Source: an uncultured Rhodospirillaceae bacterium
GTDB lineage: Bacteria; Pseudomonadota; Alphaproteobacteria; MPNO01
DNA: 8,858 nt
Assembly (NCBI GenBank): GCA_937916005.1
Contig: CALGIA010000130.1
Location: 1 to 8,858, forward strand
Direction of reading: 5' to 3'
In this document: piece by piece, positions 1 to 6,727 of the stretch
Layout of the letters: each line of letters opens with the position of its first letter
Numbering within the stretch: the stretch's first letter is position 1
The notes under the pieces: generated by a model
What the model saw: the letters and a program-made list of their open reading frames with translations, nothing else
Told to the model about the DNA's origin: nothing
Databases searched by the model: none
Position numbers and translations under genes: made by a program

Positions 1-75
1 TCCAAGTGTCAAAACACCACTTCTGGCCATAACTCGATCGGTACCGGAAACTTGCTGAAAGCACAATATGGGACG
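1..75 (-). other. Intergenic tail downstream of the HAD gene
   Basis: Seventy-five bases with no supported ORF. There is no GC-rich hairpin followed by a T-run, so no intrinsic terminator can be called. The only structure is a weak 5-bp inverted repeat (AAGTG at 4-8 and CACTT at 18-22 on the plus strand). In related genomes hfq and then hflX often follow this locus, so this may be the leader of such a gene; that is inference, as the sequence beyond is not shown. Confidence 0.4.
7..12 (-). promoter_or_regulatory. Possible -35 element (TTGACA) of a downstream promoter
   Basis: A perfect TTGACA hexamer on the minus strand in the intergenic tail, pointing out of the window. The matching -10 box would lie about 17 bases further on, beyond base 1, so it cannot be checked here. 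A single hexamer can occur by chance. Confidence 0.25.
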
Positions 76-738
76 CTAAAAACTCCTGACAAGTGCACAT
101 AGCTCAATACAACCGGGAAAATGCGACTGAGGGAAGAATTTACCAAATTCTTCGTGTTCCGGCGGCGTCTCCCGCACCAGAACTGCATGGCAACTCGCGT
201 TCAACGCGCATTCCATATCGATCGTGGTGTCGCCGACGAACCAGACATGGGAACCGGGCGTCATGTCGCTCCCCTCCAGCGCGAGCAGCACCGGATCGAT
301 CGCCGGCTTGTCCCGTTCCGCATCGGTGGCGCCGACCAGGCGCGTAAAATATTTGTCCCAGCCCAGATAAGCGGCCTCACGCCGCAGATGGTCACCGGAT
401 TTATTGCTGACCACACCCAGATAGATATTCTTTTCCACCGATGCTTGGATCAAGTCAGCGGCTCCGGGCTTTGCGATCAGGGTTTCAAGATGAATTTCAC
501 GGAACCGGTCGTAAAAAATATCACGGGCTTTTTCCCAGGCATCGCCGAACAATTCGGGAAATGCCTCGCGAAGCGCCTTGCGCACCCGCAGCCGCGTCTC
601 ATCGAAGGTCCATGTGGGCTCGCCCATCGCCGTCAGCGTGGTGTTCATCGCGTCATGAATGGTGGCCCAGGTATCGACCAGGGTGTTGTCCCAATCGAAC
701 AATATGGCGCGGGGCTTGTTGGAGAGCTCTCTGTTCAT
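76..738 (-). CDS. HAD-superfamily hydrolase, phosphoglycolate-phosphatase-like
   Basis: A 220-residue haloacid-dehalogenase-type phosphohydrolase. All four motifs are visible: motif I DWDNTLVD with nucleophile D15 and acid/base D17; motif II VVSNK with S111; motif III K144 in RDKPAIDP; motif IV VGDTTIDM with D170 and D174. The segment between motifs I and II (about 22-90) is a helical C1-type cap as in phosphoglycolate phosphatase (Gph) and related enzymes. The actual phosphoester substrate cannot be told from sequence, so no gene symbol is given. The ATG overlaps the dat stop in an ATGA and there is no convincing ribosome site, so translation is probably coupled to dat. It is the last gene of the visible run and ends in TAG. 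Confidence 0.9.
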   Translation of the reverse strand: MNRELSNKPRAILFDWDNTLVDTWATIHDAMNTTLTAMGEPTWTFDETRLRVRKALREAFPELFGDAWEKARDIFYDRFREIHLETLIAKPGAADLIQASVEKNIYLGVVSNKSGDHLRREAAYLGWDKYFTRLVGATDAERDKPAIDPVLLALEGSDMTPGSHVWFVGDTTIDMECALNASCHAVLVRETPPEHEEFGKFFPQSHFPGCIELCALVRSF

Positions 739-1598
739 CCCGAAAAATCATTCCCCGAAACATGCCGCCGGTAGCGGTCCAGCAGATTCAAGGTGACCGG
801 ACCGGGGGTCCCGTCGCCGATTTTCTGTCCGTCGATTGAAACAATCGCCAGCACATAAGCCGACGTGCTGGTCAGAAACGCTTCCCGGGCGGCCAGGGCT
901 TCGGTGCGGCTAAACGGACGCTCCTCCACCTCCATGCCGGCCGCCCGGGCGATATGGATCAGCGCGGCGCGCGTGACGCCGCCGAGAATTGCCTCATCCA
1001 GCGGCCGGGTGATCAATTGGCCGTCGGACGACACGATCCAGGCGGTGGTCGATGTGCCTTCCGTAATCAGATCGTCGTCGTCGATCAGCCAGGCTTCATA
1101 CGCGCCCTCGGCGCGCGCTTTGTATTTAGCCATGATATTCGCCAGAAGATTAACCGATTTGATGTCGTTGCGCTTCCAGCGCTGATCTTTCAGCGTTATG
1201 ACCGCCACGCCCTGGCTCGCCAGGGCTTCATCGGGGGGCGATTGCCGGCGCGCGGTCACGGTCAATACGGGGCTCGACGGGCCGGACCAGGCATGGTCGC
1301 GCGGCGCCTGCCCTCGGGTGACCTGCAGATATATGATCCCGTCCCGCACCCGGTTCAGGCGCAACACCTGATCCATCACCACGGCCAGGGCGCGGCGCGA
1401 CATGGGCATGGGGATATCCAGCGCGCCCAATGACCGCTCGAGCCGTTCAAAATGAAGATCATCATCGATGCGCCGCCCGCCGCTGACGGCGACGACCTCA
1501 TACACACCGTCGGCGAACTGATATCCGCGATCTTCGATATGCACACTGGCCTGGCTGTGCGGCAAATACTGACCGGCGACGTAAGCGATACGCGACAT
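735..1598 (-). CDS. dat: D-amino-acid transaminase (PLP fold-type IV)
   Basis: Cytoplasmic PLP enzyme that moves an amino group between D-amino acids (typically D-Ala) and 2-oxo acids (giving for example D-Glu), EC 2.6.1.21. It is 287 aa, normal for the family. K147 in NDIKSVNLLANIMAK is the expected Schiff-base lysine. E180 in ITEGTSTTAW is the PLP-ring acid. The early HIEDRGYQFADGVYEV stretch (20-35) and the C-terminal FLTSTS (241-246) fit class IV. The PRDH at 99-102 after VTRGQA matches the carboxylate-binding PRxH of Bacillus D-amino-acid transaminases, which favours this over branched-chain aminotransferase or aminodeoxychorismate lyase. It starts 17 bases after trkA with a weak AAGG 13 bases upstream, and its TGA overlaps the next ATG. 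The substrate is inferred, not shown. Confidence 0.88.
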   Translation of the reverse strand: MSRIAYVAGQYLPHSQASVHIEDRGYQFADGVYEVVAVSGGRRIDDDLHFERLERSLGALDIPMPMSRRALAVVMDQVLRLNRVRDGIIYLQVTRGQAPRDHAWSGPSSPVLTVTARRQSPPDEALASQGVAVITLKDQRWKRNDIKSVNLLANIMAKYKARAEGAYEAWLIDDDDLITEGTSTTAWIVSSDGQLITRPLDEAILGGVTRAALIHIARAAGMEVEERPFSRTEALAAREAFLTSTSAYVLAIVSIDGQKIGDGTPGPVTLNLLDRYRRHVSGNDFSG

Positions 1599-1615
1599 TC
1601 TGCTGGACTTACCTT

Positions 1616-2992
1616 CTAGAAAAATTCAAGACGCACGGCGAACATTTTTTCGACGTCTTTCACCGCCTCGGCGGACACGAACATGACCACCCTGTCCTTC
1701 GCGCGAAACCTTGTCCCGGCGCGTGGAATGAGAACTTCGTCGTTATGGACAATCGCGCCGACCAGAACGCCGGGCGGCAGATCGGCGTCCCGGATCGACA
1801 GCCCCACAAGGCCCGATGTATCGAGAATTTCCGCCTCCATGATCTCGCCGAAGCCCTCTTGCAGGGTGTGAACGGCGCGGATACGTCCCCGGCGCACATG
1901 CTGAAGAATGGACGAGACCGTGATGGCGCGCGGGCTGACCACCGCATCGACGCCCAGGGTCGTGATCAAGGGCCCGTAATTCATGTTGTTGATCAGCGTG
2001 ACCGCCCGCTGGCAGCCATAGCGCTTGGCCAACAGGGACGCGAGAATATTGGTTTCGTCGTCGTTGGTCACCGCGATGATCGCTTCGGTAACCCCCACAT
2101 TGGCTTCATGAAGAATTTCCGGATCAAGAGCGTCGCCATTCAGCACGGTCACCGAGGGGTTGGCCAGGGCGGCGCGTTGCGACTGCGCCTTGTCCGATTC
2201 GATGATCTTGGCCACCACGCCCGGATGATCTTCGAGGATGATTTGCGCCAGGAACTGTCCGATATGTCCGCCACCCGCAATGATGACCCGCCGCGCCTTG
2301 GTTTCCTCATGACCGAAGACCACCATCGCGCGGGCGACATGCTCCTCATCGGCAACGAAATAAACCTCATCACCGGGCAACATCTGATCTTCGGCCGAGG
2401 GCACTATTGTGCGGCCGTCGCGGATAATCCCCACGACGACAATATTCAGATCCGGAAAAATCCCGGTAAGCTGGCGCAGAGGGGTATTGATAACCGGACA
2501 GTCATCGTTGCATCTGACGCCGATCACGCGCACCTTGCCGTCGGCCATGGAGATCGAATCGAACGCCCCCGGCACCTGAAGCCGGCGTGAAATGGCGCGG
2601 GCGACTTCGATTTCCGGCGAAATGATAACATCGATAGGCAAGTGATCGCGGCTGAACAAATCGGCCCAAATGGGTTGCAGGTAACTCTGATGCCGGACCC
2701 GGGCGATCTTGGTCGGCACATTGAACACGGAATGGGCGACCTGGCAGGCGACCATGTTGACTTCATCGGCCTGGGTCACGGCGATGATCATATCCGCATC
2801 GCCGGTCGACGCGCGCTCAAGCACATCCGGATGGGATGCGAATCCGACCATGGCCTGAACATCCAGCGTGTTTCCGACCTGACGAATCTGATCTTCCGAC
2901 TGATCGATCACCGTAACGTCATGATTCTCCGCGGCCAGTTGACGCGCGATGTGGAACCCGACCTGGCCCGCGCCGCAAACAATAACTTTCAT
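1616..2992 (-). CDS. trkA: Trk system potassium uptake regulatory protein TrkA
   Basis: Peripheral cytoplasmic NAD(H)/nucleotide-binding subunit that gates a TrkH/TrkG-type potassium transporter (family knowledge). At 458 aa it is the normal full-length TrkA with two RCK halves. The first half has the Rossmann motif GAGQVG (7-12) with acidic D30 at the end of strand 2, then a TrkA-C segment at about 140-225. The second half has GGGHIG (240-245) with E265, then a TrkA-C segment at about 375-455. The ATG is preceded by AAGG at 7 bases' spacing, and the gene starts 23 bases after ntrX, so it is very likely in the same transcript. No membrane-channel subunit is encoded in the window. Placement directly after ntrX is a common alphaproteobacterial arrangement. 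Stop is TAG. Confidence 0.95.
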   Translation of the reverse strand: MKVIVCGAGQVGFHIARQLAAENHDVTVIDQSEDQIRQVGNTLDVQAMVGFASHPDVLERASTGDADMIIAVTQADEVNMVACQVAHSVFNVPTKIARVRHQSYLQPIWADLFSRDHLPIDVIISPEIEVARAISRRLQVPGAFDSISMADGKVRVIGVRCNDDCPVINTPLRQLTGIFPDLNIVVVGIIRDGRTIVPSAEDQMLPGDEVYFVADEEHVARAMVVFGHEETKARRVIIAGGGHIGQFLAQIILEDHPGVVAKIIESDKAQSQRAALANPSVTVLNGDALDPEILHEANVGVTEAIIAVTNDDETNILASLLAKRYGCQRAVTLINNMNYGPLITTLGVDAVVSPRAITVSSILQHVRRGRIRAVHTLQEGFGEIMEAEILDTSGLVGLSIRDADLPPGVLVGAIVHNDEVLIPRAGTRFRAKDRVVMFVSAEAVKDVEKMFAVRLEFF

Positions 2993-2999
2993 CTAACAA

Positions 3000-3003
3000 C
3001 CTT
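3000..3003 (-). promoter_or_regulatory. Ribosome binding site of trkA
   Basis: AAGG on the minus strand, 7 bases before the trkA ATG, inside the 23-base ntrX-trkA gap. No hairpin or promoter fits in this gap, so read-through from ntrX is expected. Confidence 0.6.
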
Positions 3004-3015
3004 ATGGATCGGGAA

Positions 3016-4422
3016 TTATCCCTGTTGGGTTTCGAATCTCTCGCTGGCGGTGATGCCGAGAGATTTCAGTTTGCGATGAAGAGCCGAGCGTTCCATCCCC
3101 ACGAACGACGCCGTTCGGGATATATTACCGCCAAACCGATCGATTTGGGTGACCAGATATTGGCGTTCAAAAATTTCACGCGCCTCGCGTAACGGCATCC
3201 CCATAATTTCGCTCCCCTGGTCCCATCGCATGGATTCAGGGGTGGTCGAGATAATTTCCGGCGGCAGCATGTCGGATCGCACGGGTTCATCCGCCTCGCC
3301 GGGCGCCATGATCAAAATCCAGTCGACGGTGTTGCGCAACTGCCGGACATTGCCGGGCCAGCTATAGCTCTGCAGGGCGGCAACCGCGTCTTCCGCGATC
3401 AGCCTCCGCTGCACGCCGGACGCTTCCGCCGACCGGTCGATGAAATACCGCACCAGCTTGGGAATATCCTCGCGCCGCGCCGTCAATGGCGGCACTTCGA
3501 TCGGCACAACATTCAGGCGATAAAACAGATCCTCCCGGAACCTGCCGGCCTCCATCTCTTCATTCAGGTCGCGGTTAGACGTGGCGATCACCCTGACATC
3601 CACATGAACGCTGGTTGCGCCGCCAACCCGTTGAAAGGTCTGCTCCTGAAGCATCCTGACGATCTTGCCCTGTGTCTGAAGCGGCATGTCGCTCACTTCA
3701 TCAAGCAGAAGCGTACCGCCATGGGCCTGCTCGAACGTGCCGACAATTCGGGGACTGCCGATGCCGTCGAGCCCATGTTCCGTACCGAAAAGTTCGATTT
3801 CCATGCGCTCCGGCGACATGATGGCGCAGTTGAGAACCACGAACGGACCATTCGCGCGACGGGACATCCGATGGATTTGCCGGGCGACGACCTCCTTGCC
3901 GGCGCCGTGCGATCCGGTAATGAGAACCCGGCTATCGGTCGGCGCAACCCGTTCAATGCCATTTCTAAGCTGGACGATATTCGGCGCCTCGCCGATCATT
4001 TCCCAATCCGCCCCGACGCGCTGACGCAGTTCGGCGTTTTCACGCCGCAGCCGGGCAGCGTCGATCGCGCGCTGGACCATAAGCACGAGACGGTCCGCCT
4101 TGAACGGTTTTTCGATGAAATCATAGGCGCCCATTTTTATGGCGCTGACGGCGGTTTCGATGGAACCATGCCCGCTGATCATGATGACAGGCAGTTCAGG
4201 ATGCTGTTTTTTCAGAATTTGCAGAATTTCAAGCCCGTCGCGCTCGCTGTCCCGCAACCATATATCAAGGATGACCAGGTTTGGCAGACGCTCCTCGACA
4301 GCCTTGATGGCGCCGGTGCTGTTGGCGGCGAGCCGGCAGGAATAGCCCTCGTCTTCCAGAATCCCCGAAACATGCTCACGGATATCGGCCTCATCATCGA
4401 CGATCAGAATATCAGATGCCAT
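3016..4422 (-). CDS. ntrX: Response regulator NtrX (AAA+, GAFTGA loop degenerate)
   Basis: Partner regulator of NtrY, 468 aa from the ATG at 4422. The frame runs upstream to another ATG at 4476, but the 4422 start gives the standard receiver beginning MASDILIVDDEADIREH, has GGAG 10 bases upstream and overlaps ntrY by only 11 bases. The receiver has D9/D10, phospho-acceptor D53 in the NtrX-type DIWLRDSERDG, S83 and K105. The AAA+ domain has Walker A GSHGAGKE (170-177) and Walker B GGTLLLDE (235-242), so ATP binding looks possible. The sigma-54 contact loop is not GAFTGA but reads roughly GTEHGLDGIG (213-222). A Fis-type helix-turn-helix lies at about 431-457. Loss of GAFTGA is, from memory, recurrent in alphaproteobacterial NtrX and suggests action on sigma-70-type promoters or as a repressor (inference). 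Stop is TAA. Confidence 0.96.
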   Translation of the reverse strand: MASDILIVDDEADIREHVSGILEDEGYSCRLAANSTGAIKAVEERLPNLVILDIWLRDSERDGLEILQILKKQHPELPVIMISGHGSIETAVSAIKMGAYDFIEKPFKADRLVLMVQRAIDAARLRRENAELRQRVGADWEMIGEAPNIVQLRNGIERVAPTDSRVLITGSHGAGKEVVARQIHRMSRRANGPFVVLNCAIMSPERMEIELFGTEHGLDGIGSPRIVGTFEQAHGGTLLLDEVSDMPLQTQGKIVRMLQEQTFQRVGGATSVHVDVRVIATSNRDLNEEMEAGRFREDLFYRLNVVPIEVPPLTARREDIPKLVRYFIDRSAEASGVQRRLIAEDAVAALQSYSWPGNVRQLRNTVDWILIMAPGEADEPVRSDMLPPEIISTTPESMRWDQGSEIMGMPLREAREIFERQYLVTQIDRFGGNISRTASFVGMERSALHRKLKSLGITASERFETQQG

Positions 4423-6721
4423 GACCAACGATCTCCGTCGCCCGGGAAACGGCGCTACCCGCCTCTCCGCCTTCACTCATCGCCTTGCCTTTTATGAGCG
4501 CGCTCAATACCAGAGAAACCCTGGCGCCGCCGCTCTCGTTATCCTCCAGCAGCACCTCCCCCCCATGATCCTCCATGATCTTTCTGACGATCGCAAGACC
4601 AAGCCCGGTACCTTTTTCACGGGTCGTGACATAGGGCTCGGTCAGCCTGTCGCGCTCTTTTTCGGGCAGTCCCTTCCCGTTATCGACAACCCTGATGACG
4701 ACAACATCGCCCTCTTTGGAAAAATCTACCGATATGCGTTCCTGCCTGGGATGATCGCCGCCATTGGCCGCGGCATCGCTGCCGGAAAAGGCATCGATCG
4801 CGTTCTGCAGCAAATTGTTCAGCGCCTGACCGATTTGTCGCCGGTCGCAGATAATTTCGAAGGGCGCATCATCGAAAAGCTGCTCAAAGACGATATTGGG
4901 ATACGCTGTCCGTTGCAGGGCAAGTTCGCGTTTGCAAATTTCCGTCAGGTTATTCGACACAATCACCGGCTCGGGCATGCGGGCAAAGGACGAAAACTCA
5001 TCGACCATCCGACCGATATCCTCAACATGGCGCACAATCGTATCGGTGCACATGGCAAAGACTTCCGGATCGGTTTTTATTTCCTTGAGATATTTACGGC
5101 GAAGCCGTTCGGCGGAAAGCTGTATGGGCGTGAGCGGATTCTTGATCTCGTGGGCGATGCGCCGGGCCACATCCGACCACGCGGCCTTGCGCTGGGCCGA
5201 CAGCAAGGCCGTCACGTCATCGATGGTCACGACAAACCCGTTGGTCTTTCTGACGCCGTCATGGCCATCCCCGGCCCGGTCGGCAACGATCCGAACAAGC
5301 AGCATTCTGATCCTGCCATCCCGGCGCATGCTGATTTGCGCCCGGGCCATCCGGTCGGGCAACCGCCGCGCCTCCGCAAGAAGGTCCGCAAACTCAGGGA
5401 CCACATCGTCGAGCCTGTCGCCAATTCGGCCGTCCATATCAACCGACAGAAATTCCGATGCGGACCGGTTCGGCAGGTTGATGCGGCCTTCGGCATCAAG
5501 TCCAATGACCCCGGCCGACACCCCGAACAGGACGGTTTCCATGAAATGCCGGCGGCCTTCAAGCTGGCGATTGGCTTCCACCAACTCGTTATGTTGGGTG
5601 TCGAGTTGTCCCGTCATCCGGTTGAAGGCCCGGCTTAAAGATCCGATCTCGTCGCGATCCGGGCCTTCCTCAACACGCGCGCTGAGGTCGCCGGACCGCA
5701 CGCGTTCCGCCGCCGTCGCCAGATCGGTAATAGGACGCACCAGACGCGTCGCAAAGGACAGGCCGACCCAGATTGCGGCCAGCAGCAACAGCAGAGCCAC
5801 CAGGACGAACACCATGGCAAAGGTGACTTCAACGCTCGACCGCCGCCCTTCGAGTTCCTTGTACTGAGCCACGGCGCGGCGCGTTCGTTCGATATAATTC
5901 AGAACCCTCGGTTCGACGAACCGCCCCACATAGAGAAACATATCGGCCAGTTCATTGAGCTTGATGATTGCGCGAAGACGATCGTCTGTTTGACTGGTCA
6001 ACAGGACGAGTTCGCCACTTCGCGCCCGTTCCATGGCGTCGACCGGAACAGGATCATGATCGAGAACGAAGTTGAGATTCCATTGCGCCAACACACGCCC
6101 CTTGCCGTCGAACACATAGGCTTCACTGAGATTACGGATCATTCCCTGGGTGGCGAGAAAGCGGTTGAATTGTGTGGTTCCACTGAAAAGCTGCGGCGCG
6201 CTACGGTCCAAATCCCGCGCCATGGCCAGGATATCTCCGCGAATACTGCGCTGATGTTCAACGAGATAGGAATCCGCGACAAGTTGGGATTCCGACAATG
6301 CGGTGCGCACCGTTTCACTGAACCATGCCTGGACAACGAAGCTGAAGAATACCGCCGAAAACACCGAGACGATGATCGCCGGGGCCAACGCGACCACGCT
6401 GAACCAGAACACCAGCCGCGTATGCAGCCTGGACCCGACGGAACCGCGCCGGCGCGCGATCCAGACCGCCACCAGACCACGGGCGACCACCGCGAACAGC
6501 AGGAGAAACAGGATCAGGTCAAAACTGAGAAGAAACGGGATCGTTCGGGCGCCGGTTCCAAATTGCAGGGTCCCCGACAATGCGGCATAGGTAACCAGGG
6601 CCGCCGCCAAAGACACAAGCGCAAGGGCCACGGCGAGTTTCCGCCCGAGCCCAACCTTGCCGGCCCAATCCGCCAAGCGTTTCGACAGCCTCGGCGTGGC
6701 AGTTTCAGTATCGCTAGTCAT
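4412..6721 (-). CDS. ntrY: Membrane-bound sensor histidine kinase NtrY
   Basis: Kinase partner of NtrX, 769 aa, close to the length of known alphaproteobacterial NtrY proteins. Four hydrophobic segments are visible at about 27-48, 61-88, 104-130 and 299-322. The stretch at 131-298 between the last two is a probable periplasmic sensor region. A HAMP linker follows (about 323-376, with the TRLVRPI start), then a PAS domain (about 393-505). The dimerisation domain has H524 in RRIAHEIKNPLTPIQLSAER, the NtrY-type H-box. The catalytic domain has the N-box NNLLQNAIDA (635-644), G1 DNGKGLP (680-686) and G2 GTGLGLAI (704-711). Family roles include nitrogen and nitrate responses, redox sensing and envelope control; the signal cannot be read here. 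The start is 6 bases after ntrC and has only a poor, too-close GGA, suggesting coupled translation. The C-terminal tail overlaps ntrX by 11 bases. Confidence 0.96.
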   Translation of the reverse strand: MTSDTETATPRLSKRLADWAGKVGLGRKLAVALALVSLAAALVTYAALSGTLQFGTGARTIPFLLSFDLILFLLLFAVVARGLVAVWIARRRGSVGSRLHTRLVFWFSVVALAPAIIVSVFSAVFFSFVVQAWFSETVRTALSESQLVADSYLVEHQRSIRGDILAMARDLDRSAPQLFSGTTQFNRFLATQGMIRNLSEAYVFDGKGRVLAQWNLNFVLDHDPVPVDAMERARSGELVLLTSQTDDRLRAIIKLNELADMFLYVGRFVEPRVLNYIERTRRAVAQYKELEGRRSSVEVTFAMVFVLVALLLLLAAIWVGLSFATRLVRPITDLATAAERVRSGDLSARVEEGPDRDEIGSLSRAFNRMTGQLDTQHNELVEANRQLEGRRHFMETVLFGVSAGVIGLDAEGRINLPNRSASEFLSVDMDGRIGDRLDDVVPEFADLLAEARRLPDRMARAQISMRRDGRIRMLLVRIVADRAGDGHDGVRKTNGFVVTIDDVTALLSAQRKAAWSDVARRIAHEIKNPLTPIQLSAERLRRKYLKEIKTDPEVFAMCTDTIVRHVEDIGRMVDEFSSFARMPEPVIVSNNLTEICKRELALQRTAYPNIVFEQLFDDAPFEIICDRRQIGQALNNLLQNAIDAFSGSDAAANGGDHPRQERISVDFSKEGDVVVIRVVDNGKGLPEKERDRLTEPYVTTREKGTGLGLAIVRKIMEDHGGEVLLEDNESGGARVSLVLSALIKGKAMSEGGEAGSAVSRATEIVGHGI
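4433..4436 (-). promoter_or_regulatory. Ribosome binding site deciding the ntrX start
   Basis: GGAG on the minus strand, 10 bases upstream of the ATG at 4422 and inside the end of ntrY. It favours the 468-residue NtrX over the 486-residue version that would begin at 4476. Confidence 0.6.
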
Positions 6722-6727
6722 TCCAGG

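Noticed and set aside
4..22. Inverted repeat AAGTG/CACTT as a terminator
   Set aside because: A 5-bp AT-containing stem with a 9-base loop and no following T-run is too weak to call a terminator.
121..774. 217-codon plus-strand open frame opposite the HAD gene
   Set aside because: The minus-strand HAD frame carries all four catalytic motifs; the plus-strand product resembles nothing I know.
1745..2590. 281-codon plus-strand open frame opposite trkA
   Set aside because: Antisense to a full-length TrkA; the translation is rich in Asp, His, Arg and Gly and has no motif or good ribosome site.
3604..4497. 297-codon plus-strand open frame opposite ntrX
   Set aside because: Shadow of ntrX, with no recognisable fold or initiation signal.
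4421..5638. 405-codon plus-strand open frame opposite ntrY
   Set aside because: It lies wholly antisense to a gene with all kinase motifs, shows no recognisable domain, and is of the kind GC-rich codon bias produces.
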